Below are positions 1-7,356 of a stretch of DNA of 21,000 bases, one piece after another. The DNA is from JANNGZ01 sp031404155 (GTDB lineage Bacteria; Pseudomonadota; Gammaproteobacteria; Burkholderiales; Burkholderiaceae_C). Where the stretch lies: contig JANNGZ010000152.1 in NCBI GenBank assembly GCA_031404155.1, positions 1 to 21,000 of the forward strand. The letters run 5' to 3'. The position numbers were made by a program, and so were the translations under genes. The notes beneath the pieces are model-generated. The model saw only the letters and a list, made by a program, of their open reading frames with translations, searched no databases and was not told the DNA's origin. Position 1 is the first letter of the stretch; each line of letters starts with the position of its first letter.

Positions 1-2658
1 GGACTCGCTCCCGGGGCCGTAGGCCGCGAAGCGGCCAAGGCCACGCCAATTCTTCTTCTGCCTGCTGCCCCGCTTCGACGTCCGACGGCGACGGCGACGG
101 CGACAACCGACGGCGAAGGCGACAGCGACGGCGACTGCCGACGATCGAAGATCCAGGATCAACGCGGCCGCGTTTTCACCCGCACCCGCACTCGCACTCG
201 CACTCGCACTCGCACTCGCACTCGCACTCGCACCCGCACCCGCACCCGCACCCGCACCCGCACCCGCGCTTGGACTCGGACTCGCACCCGCACCCGCACC
301 CGCACCCGCGCTTGGACTCGGACTCGGACTCGGACTCGCGCCGGTGCCGGTGCCGGTGCCGGTGCCGAGATTCATGCCGGTGTCGCGGCCACTGCGCTCG
401 CTGGTGCTGCGCGCTTCCAGCGTGAGGCGGTTGCCTGCGGCGAGCAGTTTGGCGTCCAGCCGTGCGCCTTCACGCAGGCTGTTGCGCAGCAGGAGCTTGC
501 CTTCCAGCGGCACGCCGGCCAGCAGGCTGTCCTGCCAGTCGAGTTTGAGCTCGCCCAGAACGGCTTGCAGGCTCTGCGGCGTCCAGTGAGTAGGTGTCGT
601 GTGGGCCGAGACGTCGGCGTCCCAACTGGCGTTCAGCCGGTGCGGCCCCTGCCGCCAGGCCGAGGCGGATGCGCCGCGCCACCAGGGCAGCGGGTTGAAG
701 CGCACCAGTTCACCGCGGCTGCGCAGCCGCCAGGCGCCGCCCTTGTCGCGGCTGCCCTCGCCACTGAGCTCCGCCCTGGCTTCCCCCGACCGCGCCAACA
801 ATTGGCGCAGCTGCACCCGCAGCGCACCGGCGGGTGAGCGCTCCAGGTTCAGCTCGGCGTTGAGTTGCAGCGGCGGCGTGCCGCTGGCGTCGAAGCGGCC
901 GCTGAGCTGGGTTTTCAGGTCGGCGCTGATCGGGTTCGCGGCGTGAGTGGCGCTGGCTGCGGCCGTCGTGTTCGGTGCCGACGCAGGTGCCGACCCAGGT
1001 GCTGATGCCGATGCCGATGTCGATGCAGGGCTGCGTGTGCCCGGCAGGCCGCTCACCCGCAGAAGCAACGGTCCGCTGGCGGTGAAGGCGGCGAGGCGGT
1101 CGTCGAGCAGCGCGGGCCGCAGCTGGGTCAACTGCGTGTCCAGGGTGAGCGTGCCGGCGTTCCACTCGCCGCTGCCGCTCAAACGGCCGGCGCCGCCGAG
1201 CTGAAGTTCCACGCTGTCGAAACGCAGGCGCTCACGTTCGCGTGGCACCGCGCGCAAAGTGGCCCGGGCACGCTCGATCGGCAGGCGGCGCTGGTCCCAG
1301 CGGCCGGGTGCGCCGTTGTGCAGGTCGATGTCGGCATCCACCGGCGCATCGATTCCCGAGCTGCGCACCACCACTTGGCCGGCGAGCGCGGTGTTCGGCG
1401 CGTCGCTGTGCAGCGCCGCGAGGTCGAGGCCTGCGGTCTGCGCCGAGAGTGCGGCCAGCGGCCAGGCCGCGAAGGGCGTGAGCGTGGCGCGGGCATCGAG
1501 GCTGGCGGTGTTCGGCGTTGCGGTTTTCGCGGCTGCGGCCGCGGCGTTCGCCGGGCGTTGTGGTGCGCGCTTCGTGCTGGCGTTCGGCGTGGCGTTCTGC
1601 GCGGTATCGGGCACGGCCTTCGGCGTCGATTTCTTCGCGGGCGCGTTGGCAGCTGGTTTCGCCGGCGCGCCGGATGACGCGTTGGCCGGCGCCTTGGCTG
1701 AACCCGTCGGCGCTGTACCCGGCGTCGCAGCATGGCCACGCTCGTCACCGCCGGCACCGCGCAAGCGCGCGCTGGCCTCGACGCGCGCCAGCGGCCCGCT
1801 CGCCGCCAGCTGCGCCTGCCACGGCAGCGACTCGGTGCTGCGCGAGGCCAGCGCCGCGCTGGCGTTCAGCGCCAGCGGCGCGTCGGTGGCGATGCTGCCT
1901 TGCAGCCGCGCCTGCACCCGGTCCCATGCAAACAGCAGCGTCTCGACCCGGTGTTCGGCGCCGCCGTTGCGGCCCAGGTGCAGGCCCAGGGTGAGCTCGG
2001 TGAGCGGCGCGAAGCTGTCGATTTGCAGCACGCCGACTTGCAGGTCGGCCACCTTCAGCTCGACCGGCAAACGCAGCGACTGCGGCGCGACGACGGGTAC
2101 CTGGCTGCGCGCACCGGTGCTCACCTGGACACGCCGCGCGCGCGGGCTGACCCACTCGATCGAGGCCATCGCATGCTCGTGCGGCCTGATCTGCCAGCGC
2201 AGGTCTTGCCAGCTCAGGCCTTCGATGAGCACCCGCTGGCCGCCGAACTGCATTTCGACCCGCGCCGCTTCGAAGGGCCCGCCGAAGAGGCTGCCGCGGG
2301 GCCCGAGCACCTGCACGCCGGGTGCACGCAGCAGCAGCCAGGCGCTGCCGGCCTCGCTGCGCGCCAGGCTCCACAAGGCGAGCGCGATGGCGGCGAGGCG
2401 CAAACCGAACAGCAGCACCGAGATCAACACCACACGCGGCCAGCGGCGCGCGCGTCGCGGCGGCGATGGCGATGGCGATCGCGAGTTGGATGTTGGGCCT
2501 GGCGGCGCGCCCGGCGGCGGGCCCGCGGCGCCGCTGGGCGTCGCGTTCGCAGCCGCGTTCGCAGCGGCGTTCGCAGCGGCGCTCACCGGCGGGCCCGGCG
2601 CTGCGCTCGGCGTGGCCGCGGCTGTCGACGGCCCGGGCGCGCTGCGGGTGTCGCTCAT
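1..2658 (-). CDS. tamB: Translocation and assembly module inner-membrane protein TamB (C-terminus outside the window)
   Basis: This frame is open from an ATG at 2658 to the left edge (886 codons). TamB is an inner-membrane-anchored, periplasm-spanning protein that works with TamA in outer-membrane assembly and lipid transport. Residues about 75-98 form one hydrophobic signal anchor. It is followed by the family-typical start of the periplasmic part (WLLLRAPGVQVLGPRGSLFG, then GGPFEAARV) and long beta-rich sequence. The gene sits 81 bases after tamA, the usual order. About 70 alanine/proline/serine-rich residues precede the anchor. Further low-complexity linkers lie near residues 300-385, 536-580 and 764-826. 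The last about 60 codons in the window (positions 1-180) do not look like TamB and a second frame is also open there, so a frameshift is possible. The start has a candidate ribosome-binding site AGGGGG five bases upstream. The N-terminal two thirds are a confident TamB call; the leftmost part is uncertain. Confidence 0.87.
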   Translation of the reverse strand, partial: MSDTRSAPGPSTAAATPSAAPGPPVSAAANAAANAAANATPSGAAGPPPGAPPGPTSNSRSPSPSPPRRARRWPRVVLISVLLFGLRLAAIALALWSLARSEAGSAWLLLRAPGVQVLGPRGSLFGGPFEAARVEMQFGGQRVLIEGLSWQDLRWQIRPHEHAMASIEWVSPRARRVQVSTGARSQVPVVAPQSLRLPVELKVADLQVGVLQIDSFAPLTELTLGLHLGRNGGAEHRVETLLFAWDRVQARLQGSIATDAPLALNASAALASRSTESLPWQAQLAASGPLARVEASARLRGAGGDERGHAATPGTAPTGSAKAPANASSGAPAKPAANAPAKKSTPKAVPDTAQNATPNASTKRAPQRPANAAAAAAKTATPNTASLDARATLTPFAAWPLAALSAQTAGLDLAALHSDAPNTALAGQVVVRSSGIDAPVDADIDLHNGAPGRWDQRRLPIERARATLRAVPRERERLRFDSVELQLGGAGRLSGSGEWNAGTLTLDTQLTQLRPALLDDRLAAFTASGPLLLRVSGLPGTRSPASTSASASAPGSAPASAPNTTAAASATHAANPISADLKTQLSGRFDASGTPPLQLNAELNLERSPAGALRVQLRQLLARSGEARAELSGEGSRDKGGAWRLRSRGELVRFNPLPWWRGASASAWRQGPHRLNASWDADVSAHTTPTHWTPQSLQAVLGELKLDWQDSLLAGVPLEGKLLLRNSLREGARLDAKLLAAGNRLTLEARSTSERSGRDTGMNLGTGTGTGTGASPSPSPSPSAGAGAGAGASPSPSAGAGAGAGAGAGASASASASASASASAGAGENAAALILDLRSSAVAVAVAFAVGCRRRRRRRTSKRGSRQKKNWRGLGRFAAYGPGSES
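178..366. repeat. Tandem hexanucleotide repeats inside tamB
   Basis: The plus strand carries runs of CGCACT, CGCACC, GGACTC and GGTGCC, each repeated several times. The block containing CGCGCTTGGACTCGGACTCG occurs twice, near 268 and 308. On the coding (minus) strand these six-base units keep the frame and encode alternating Ala-Ser, Ala-Gly, Ser-Pro and Gly-Thr dipeptides. Because the unit is six bases, copy-number change alters only linker length. A related GAC/GGC-rich stretch lies at 88-145. Confidence 0.9.
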
Positions 2659-2662
2659 TCGT

Positions 2663-2718
2663 GCCCCCTACGCCGCTTCGCGCCGGTCCCCGCGAGGGGG
2701 TGCGAGCACCTTGGGTGC
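2663..2718. repeat. Intergenic stem-forming repeat between tamA and tamB
   Basis: The gap holds a stem of CCCCC (2664-2668) with GGGGG (2696-2700), extendable to GCCCCCT with AGGGGGT. Inside it are the GC-rich pieces CGCCGCTTCGCGCC and TCCCCGCG. A second small hairpin, GCACC (2706-2710) with GGTGC (2714-2718), follows. From general knowledge this combination resembles a high-copy intergenic repeat of Burkholderiales genomes; that identity is recalled, not searched. It lies wholly between the tamA stop and the tamB start. Confidence 0.65.
2664..2669 (-). promoter_or_regulatory. tamB ribosome-binding site embedded in a hairpin stem
   Basis: Read on the minus strand, AGGGGG lies five bases before the tamB ATG at 2658 and is the only plausible Shine-Dalgarno sequence. 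The same bases are one arm of the repeat stem described at 2663-2718, pairing with the C-run encoded by 2696-2700. In the mRNA the ribosome-binding site would therefore be base-paired when the stem forms. Confidence 0.5.
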
Positions 2719-2739
2719 GGCCCGGCGGCGCTCATCGGC

Positions 2740-4635
2740 TCACAGCGTGATGCCCACGCTCAGGTGCAGCCGCCAGCGCTGCACCCGCTCGCCATAGGCC
2801 AGGTCCACCCGCAGCGGGCCGACGGGGCTGCGCCAGCGCAGGCCGAGGCCGGCGCCGAGCGCGGGGCGCAGCTCGCTCCAGCGCTCGGCCGCGTTGCCGG
2901 CGTCGACAAACGCAGCCCACCACAACGACGGCAGCTTGGGCGACAGCGGCCGCGCCACTTCGAGGCTGCCGGTGAAGAGCACGCGGCCGCTGGTGATGGC
3001 GCCGGCCACCGTGGGCCCCAGCTCGCGGAACGCATAGCCGCGCACCGAGTCGTCGCCGCCGGCGCGAAAGAGCAAGGTGTCGGGCAAGTTCACGTTGTCG
3101 GCCACCACCATCTGGCCGAGTTCGAGGCGGGCCTGCCCGTACCACGCCGCACCGAGCGGCCGGTACGCGGTGAAGCGCCCCTGCAAGCGCGCGAACGGCC
3201 CGCTCGGTGCGCTGCTCGAGCGCGCCTGGCCGAGCCCGGTTTGCAGCGACAGTGCCTGGCCGGTGGTGGGCAGGAGCACGTTGTCCAGGTCGCGCCAGAC
3301 GCCGTGGTAGTTGATCGACAGCGCCTGCGCGTTGGTGCGCAGGGTGCCGGCGCGCACCGTGGCGTCTTCATGTTCGATGAAGTACAGGCGCTCGACGCGC
3401 GGTGTGTCCTGGGTGCGGCCAAGACGGACCCGCGAGGACTTCACGATGTCGGTGCTCGATTCCACCCGTTCGATCTTGCCGCCGACCAGGTTGCGATAGA
3501 AGCCAACGCCCGGGTGGCTGCTCAGTTCGCCCTCCCAGGCCTGGCGCGAGCGGCCCCACTCGAGCTTGTTGCGCGCGGTGGCGGCAAACCCGAACACGCG
3601 CCGGTGCGCATGCTCTACCGACACCCGCGGCCCGGCGTTGGTGCTGAAGCCGACGCCGAAGGTGGCCTGCTGCAAGGCCTGCTCGCTCAGGCGCACCGTG
3701 ATCGGCACCGCCGCCGCCAACTCGGGGCTGGCATCGATGGTCACCGAGACGCGGTCGAACAGGCCCGACTTCTGCAGCCGCTCGGCATAGTCGAGCAGCA
3801 GTGCTTCGGTGGCCGGCGTGCCGGCGCCGAAGCCGGCGAGCTGGCGCACCGTGGCCAGGTCCTGGCGCTCGACACCTTCCACCACCAGCTCGCCGGTACG
3901 GAACAGCGGGCCCGAGTCGACGATGACGAAGAGCCGCGCTTCATGCGTGCCCGCATCCACCTGGGCGCCGGTGCCGCTCCAGTTGGCGGTGGCGTAGCCG
4001 GCCGCGCGCAGCTGGGCCAGCGTGCTGCTCTTGGCCGAGGTCCAGTCGGCATTGCGAAACGGCGCGCCCTCGCGCAGCGGCCAGGCCGCGAGCACCTTGT
4101 TGGCGAGTTCTTGCGCCGCGGCGGCGTCCGCGCCACTCGCGGCCGCCATGCTGCGTTCGAGGTCGCCCTGGAACTCGAACTGCAATCGTGCGACGCGGGC
4201 GCGCGGCCCGGGTGCCACCAGCACACGCACCCGCGGCGGCACGGCCGCTTCCTGCTGCACGTTGATGTCGGGGGCGAAATAGCCTTCGGTTTCGAGCAGC
4301 TCGCGCGCCTGCACCGGCGTGGCCGCCACCAGGCGGCGCAACTCCACGTCGCTCACCGGCTCGTCACCCGGCATGCCGCGCAGGCGCGCCAAGTCGAGGT
4401 GGGTTTGCAGCAGGCGCTTCAGCGCCTCGGGCGCCTCGACCACCAACTCGACCGCGGGCACGCTCGGCGCAGCGGCGGGCCCTCCGTTGCTGGCCTTGCC
4501 GTTGCTGCCCGCGCTGCCCGAGGGCAGCAGCGCACAACCGCCGAGCGCGGCGCAGGCGAGCACGCCGGCTAGGAGCGTGGGCGGCAGAAGGCGCCGAAGC
4601 GAAACGCGCGAAAACTGAAGTCCGCTTGGTAGCAC
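2740..4635 (-). CDS. tamA: Outer-membrane translocation and assembly protein TamA (Omp85/BamA superfamily)
   Basis: TamA is the outer-membrane barrel partner of TamB. The protein is about 631 residues from a GTG at 4635. It has a lipoprotein-like signal (hydrophobic LLPPTLLAGVLACAALGG followed by Cys34), periplasmic POTRA-type repeats to about residue 330, and a C-terminal 16-strand-type barrel. The conserved Omp85 loop motif VRGY is at about 531-534, within GGDDSVRGYAFRELGP, and the protein ends in a typical beta-signal (LHLSVGITL). No ATG lies in frame near the signal peptide. GTG at 4635 or TTG at 4641 are the best starts, both without a clear ribosome-binding site. The start region lies inside a long imperfect palindrome (4566-4740). 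The gene follows the vWA gene by about 137 bases and precedes tamB by 81, so tamA and tamB are likely co-transcribed. Family identity is firm; the exact start is not. Confidence 0.88.
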   Translation of the reverse strand: MLPSGLQFSRVSLRRLLPPTLLAGVLACAALGGCALLPSGSAGSNGKASNGGPAAAPSVPAVELVVEAPEALKRLLQTHLDLARLRGMPGDEPVSDVELRRLVAATPVQARELLETEGYFAPDINVQQEAAVPPRVRVLVAPGPRARVARLQFEFQGDLERSMAAASGADAAAAQELANKVLAAWPLREGAPFRNADWTSAKSSTLAQLRAAGYATANWSGTGAQVDAGTHEARLFVIVDSGPLFRTGELVVEGVERQDLATVRQLAGFGAGTPATEALLLDYAERLQKSGLFDRVSVTIDASPELAAAVPITVRLSEQALQQATFGVGFSTNAGPRVSVEHAHRRVFGFAATARNKLEWGRSRQAWEGELSSHPGVGFYRNLVGGKIERVESSTDIVKSSRVRLGRTQDTPRVERLYFIEHEDATVRAGTLRTNAQALSINYHGVWRDLDNVLLPTTGQALSLQTGLGQARSSSAPSGPFARLQGRFTAYRPLGAAWYGQARLELGQMVVADNVNLPDTLLFRAGGDDSVRGYAFRELGPTVAGAITSGRVLFTGSLEVARPLSPKLPSLWWAAFVDAGNAAERWSELRPALGAGLGLRWRSPVGPLRVDLAYGERVQRWRLHLSVGITL

Positions 4636-4740
4636 CGACAAGCCCAGGGTGGATCCCCTGGGCGCAGGAGGTGATGCCGAGCGGTGCCGGTTTCTCGCGC
4701 GTTGCAGCCGGCGTCCTTCTGCCGCCCACGCTCCTAGCCG
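4566..4740. repeat. 175-bp imperfect palindrome covering the tamA start
   Basis: Positions 4566-4591 and 4715-4740 are exact 26-base inverted copies, each containing CTCCTAGCCG on one strand. The similarity continues inwards on both sides: AGCGG and TCGCGCGTT blocks are conserved, and CCCAGGG (4643-4649) pairs with CCCTGGG (4656-4662) around a GGATCC centre. All parts share a symmetry centre near 4653 with about a one-base offset. The left arm is also the coding sequence for the TamA signal peptide. The structure lies 32 bases beyond the vWA stop codon. Confidence 0.85.
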
Positions 4741-4772
4741 CAAACCGGCCGCGCGGGCTCGGCCGTGAACCG

Positions 4773-5945
4773 TCATTTGCTCAGCAGCCGCATCGCTCCC
4801 TCGAGCCCGGCCAGCGTCAGCGGAAACATGCGCTGGTTCATCAGCTGGCCGACGATCGAAATGCTTTGCCGGTATTGCCACACGCCCTGCGGTTCGGGGT
4901 TGATCCAGGCGTATTTCGGGAACGCGTGGGTCAGGCGTTGCAGCCACTCTGCACCCGGCTCCTCGTTGTTGTATTCGACGCTGCCGCCGGGCTGCAGGAT
5001 TTCGTAGGGGCTCATTGTCGCGTCGCCGACGAAGATGAGTTTGTAGTCCTTGTTGTACTTGCGGATCAGGTCCCAGGTGGCGAACTTTTCCGAGAAGCGG
5101 CGCCGGTTGTTCTTCCACATGAAGTCGTAGACGCAGTTGTGGAAGTAATAGAACTCCAGGTGCTTGAACTCGCTCTTGGCGGCGGAGAACACTTCCTCGA
5201 CGCGGTGGATGTGTTCGTCCATCGTGCCGCCCACGTCCATCAGCAGCAGCACCTTCACCTTGTTGTGGCGCTCGGGCACCATCTTGATGTCGAGCATGCC
5301 GGCGTTGGCCGCGGTGCAGTGGATCGTGTCGTTCAAGTCGAGTTCGAGGTCCGAGCCTTCCCGCGCGAAGCGGCGCAGCCGGCGCAGCGCCACCTTGATG
5401 TTGCGGGTGCCGAGCTCCTTGGTGTCGTCGTAGTCCTTGTAGGCGCGCTGGTCCCACACCTTGACTGCGCTCTTGCCGCGGCCCTTGTCCTGGCCGATGC
5501 GAATGCCCTGCGGGTTCACGCCGTAGGCGCCGAACGGCGAGGTGCCACCGGTGCCGATCATCTTGGCTCCGCCTTCGTGACGCTCTTTCTGTTCTTCGAA
5601 GCGTTTCTTGAGCGTCTCCATCAACTCGTCCCAGCCCATCTTTTCGATCGCGGCCTTTTCTTCCGCGCTCAGGTTCAGCTCCAGCGTCTTGCGCAGCCAG
5701 TCCAGCGGAATGTCCTGGGTGAAGTCGGTGAGCATCTCCACGCCCTTGAAGTAGGCGCCGAAGGCACGGTCGAACTTGTCGAAGTTGGCTTCGTCCTTGA
5801 CCAGCGTGGTGCGCGAAAGGTAGTAGAAGTCGTCGACCGACGGCCCGATCACCTCGGCCTTGATCGCTTCGAGCAGGGTCAGGTATTCCTTGACCGACAC
5901 CGGCAGCTTGGCCGCGCGCAGGGTGAAGAAGAAGTCGATCAGCAT
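4773..5945 (-). CDS. CoxE-like von Willebrand factor A domain protein
   Basis: This 390-residue soluble protein starts MLIDFFFTLRAAKLPVSVKE and belongs to the CoxE-like vWA family that partners MoxR-type AAA ATPases in maturing or remodelling target complexes. The C-terminal vWA domain starts near residue 228. Its metal-site motif at 237-243 is DVGGTMD, the D-x-G-G-[ST]-M form of this subfamily and not the classical D-x-S-x-S. A second conserved stretch, VGDATMSPYEI, is at about 306-316. The N-terminal half is helical and charged. The start at 5945 has GGGAG six bases upstream on the coding strand. The likely MoxR partner is not adjacent but is encoded at 13933-14775 on the same strand. The gene is divergent from the diguanylate cyclase. 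The specific target is unknown. Confidence 0.88.
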   Translation of the reverse strand: MLIDFFFTLRAAKLPVSVKEYLTLLEAIKAEVIGPSVDDFYYLSRTTLVKDEANFDKFDRAFGAYFKGVEMLTDFTQDIPLDWLRKTLELNLSAEEKAAIEKMGWDELMETLKKRFEEQKERHEGGAKMIGTGGTSPFGAYGVNPQGIRIGQDKGRGKSAVKVWDQRAYKDYDDTKELGTRNIKVALRRLRRFAREGSDLELDLNDTIHCTAANAGMLDIKMVPERHNKVKVLLLMDVGGTMDEHIHRVEEVFSAAKSEFKHLEFYYFHNCVYDFMWKNNRRRFSEKFATWDLIRKYNKDYKLIFVGDATMSPYEILQPGGSVEYNNEEPGAEWLQRLTHAFPKYAWINPEPQGVWQYRQSISIVGQLMNQRMFPLTLAGLEGAMRLLSK

Positions 5946-7296
5946 GGCGGCTCCCGGCCGGAGTTGTGGCGAGGCGGTTGAATCGGGTGGTGGGCCTGAA
6001 TTGTCGCGCGCTGCGCAAGCCGCGCTTTGGGCATACTCGTTTCCGACCGTTTCGAGCGGGGTTCGTGCCCGCGTCGTTCAGTTCGTTCCCCTTCATGATG
6101 CCCTGGCCTTGGAAACCATCCTGCTCCTGATCGCCCTGCAACAGGGCCTGTTCGCCGTCGGCTGGTGGTTGGCGGCGTGGCGGCTGGAGTTGAGCAAACC
6201 GGCGGCAATGCACTGGGTGGTGGCCACGCTGGCCACCGCGTTGGCACTTGCCGGCTTCGTGCAGCGCGGGGTCTGGCCCGACTTTTTCACCTACGTGCTG
6301 GCCAACGTGCTGGCCCTGCTCGGGTTCCTGGCGATGCGCCGCGGCGTGCAGGTGTTCCTCGGCATTGCCCGCAGCGACCTCGAGTCGGGCGTCTTGCTCG
6401 CCTCGCAGGCGGTGGTGCTGCTGCTCTTCTACAACGACCGTGCTTCCTACGCGCGCCTGGCGGTGGTCGGGGTGTCGGTGGTGATGTGCTGGGTGCTGCT
6501 GCGCACCGCGAACGAAACCTACCGTGCGCTGCGCTCCGAGGGCGACACCGCCACCGCATGGGTGGTGGCCGCGCCGCTGGCGGTGCTGGGTGCGCTCTAC
6601 GGCCTGCGCGTGTTGATGGGGCTGCTGCACCCGGAGCTGGCCGGGCGCCCGCTGCACGAAACCAACCAATTCAATGCCCTGCTCGGCGTGGCGTTCATGA
6701 CCGTCGGCCTGGTGATCAACCTGCTGCTGGCCTACCTGGTGGGCAGCCGCATGATCCGCCGCCTGCACGAGCTCTCGATCCGTGACCCGCTGACCGGGCT
6801 GCTCAACCGGCGGGCGCTGGAGCCGCTGGTGGAGGACGAAGCCGAGCGGCTGCGCCGGCACGGCGATTGTTATGCCTTGCTGCTGCTGGACATCGACCAC
6901 TTCAAGTCGATCAACGACCGCTTCGGGCATGCCGCCGGCGACGCCGCATTGCAGGCCATGGCCGCGGTGCTCGGCACCTCGGTGCGCGAGGTGGACCGCG
7001 TGGCGCGCATCGGCGGCGAGGAGTTCTGCGTCCTGATGCCGCGCACCGAGCTCGACGGCGCGTTGCGCCTGGCCGAGCGGGTGCGCGACACGCTGGCGCG
7101 CTCCGCGTTGCCGGCGCCGATCGACCGCCGCGTGACGGTGAGCGTGGGCGTGGCGCTGGCCGCCGACGCGGCCGAACTGTCGAGCGAAGTGCTGCGCCGT
7201 GCCGACCGCGCGCTCTACCGCGCCAAGTCCGACGGCCGCGACCGCACCGTGGCCGCCGAAGGGTTTATCGCCGCGACGGTTTTGCGCTCGACTTGA
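5944..7296 (+). CDS. Membrane-anchored diguanylate cyclase (GGDEF domain)
   Basis: The C-terminal domain matches diguanylate cyclases that make cyclic di-GMP from two GTP. It begins RDPLTGLLNRRAL, continues LLLDIDHFKSINDRFGHAAGD and has the active-site loop GGEEF at residues 357-361 (counted from this start). A product-inhibition I-site, REVD, stands five residues before the loop. About seven hydrophobic segments precede it, from LETILLLIALQQGLFAVGWW to LLGVAFMTVGLVINLLLAYL, so the enzyme is on the inner membrane with a cytoplasmic catalytic domain. The sensory signal is not recognisable. The start is uncertain: the only in-frame ATG is 5944, which overlaps the divergent vWA start. TTG at 6001 or TTG at 6109, just before the first membrane segment, may be the true start, and a -10-like CATACT at 6029 would fit the latter. 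It is the only plus-strand gene between tamB and moxR. Confidence 0.87.
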   Translation: MAAPGRSCGEAVESGGGPELSRAAQAALWAYSFPTVSSGVRARVVQFVPLHDALALETILLLIALQQGLFAVGWWLAAWRLELSKPAAMHWVVATLATALALAGFVQRGVWPDFFTYVLANVLALLGFLAMRRGVQVFLGIARSDLESGVLLASQAVVLLLFYNDRASYARLAVVGVSVVMCWVLLRTANETYRALRSEGDTATAWVVAAPLAVLGALYGLRVLMGLLHPELAGRPLHETNQFNALLGVAFMTVGLVINLLLAYLVGSRMIRRLHELSIRDPLTGLLNRRALEPLVEDEAERLRRHGDCYALLLLDIDHFKSINDRFGHAAGDAALQAMAAVLGTSVREVDRVARIGGEEFCVLMPRTELDGALRLAERVRDTLARSALPAPIDRRVTVSVGVALAADAAELSSEVLRRADRALYRAKSDGRDRTVAAEGFIAATVLRST

Positions 7297-7311
7297 GCCG
7301 CCGCATCGATT

Positions 7312-7337
7312 GCACGCGGCGAGGCGTGGCAGCGTGC
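7312..7337. terminator. Possible weak hairpin between convergent genes
   Basis: GCACGC (7312-7317) can pair with GCGTGC (7332-7337) across a 14-base loop. It lies in the 60-base gap between the convergent diguanylate cyclase and S41 protease stops. There is no T-run, so factor-independent termination is doubtful. Confidence 0.25.
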
Positions 7338-7356
7338 CGCGCCAGCCGACCGATCG

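Noticed and set aside
1..45. GGCCGCGAAGCGGCC palindrome as a second copy of the tamA-tamB intergenic repeat
   Set aside because: Only the GCGAAGCGGC core is shared and the flanking C- and G-runs are absent, so chance GC similarity is more likely.
178..366. Repeats resembling a CRISPR array
   Set aside because: Units are six bases in direct tandem without spacers, and lie in a coding frame.
1732..4572. 946-codon plus-strand open frame opposite tamB and tamA
   Set aside because: It is antisense to two well-supported genes, has Arg/Ala/Gly/Gln-rich composition without domains, and is the expected shadow of GC-biased codons.
4664..5981. Plus-strand AGGAGG followed by ATG at 4674 leading into a long open frame
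   Set aside because: The ribosome-site match is strong, but the frame runs antisense through the vWA gene with no protein-like features after the palindrome arm; it is probably a by-product of the palindrome.
4636..6930. Extension of the tamA frame upstream to 6930, giving a 1396-codon open frame
   Set aside because: It overlaps the vWA and diguanylate cyclase genes in non-coding frames, is low complexity, and the TamA signal peptide marks the real start.
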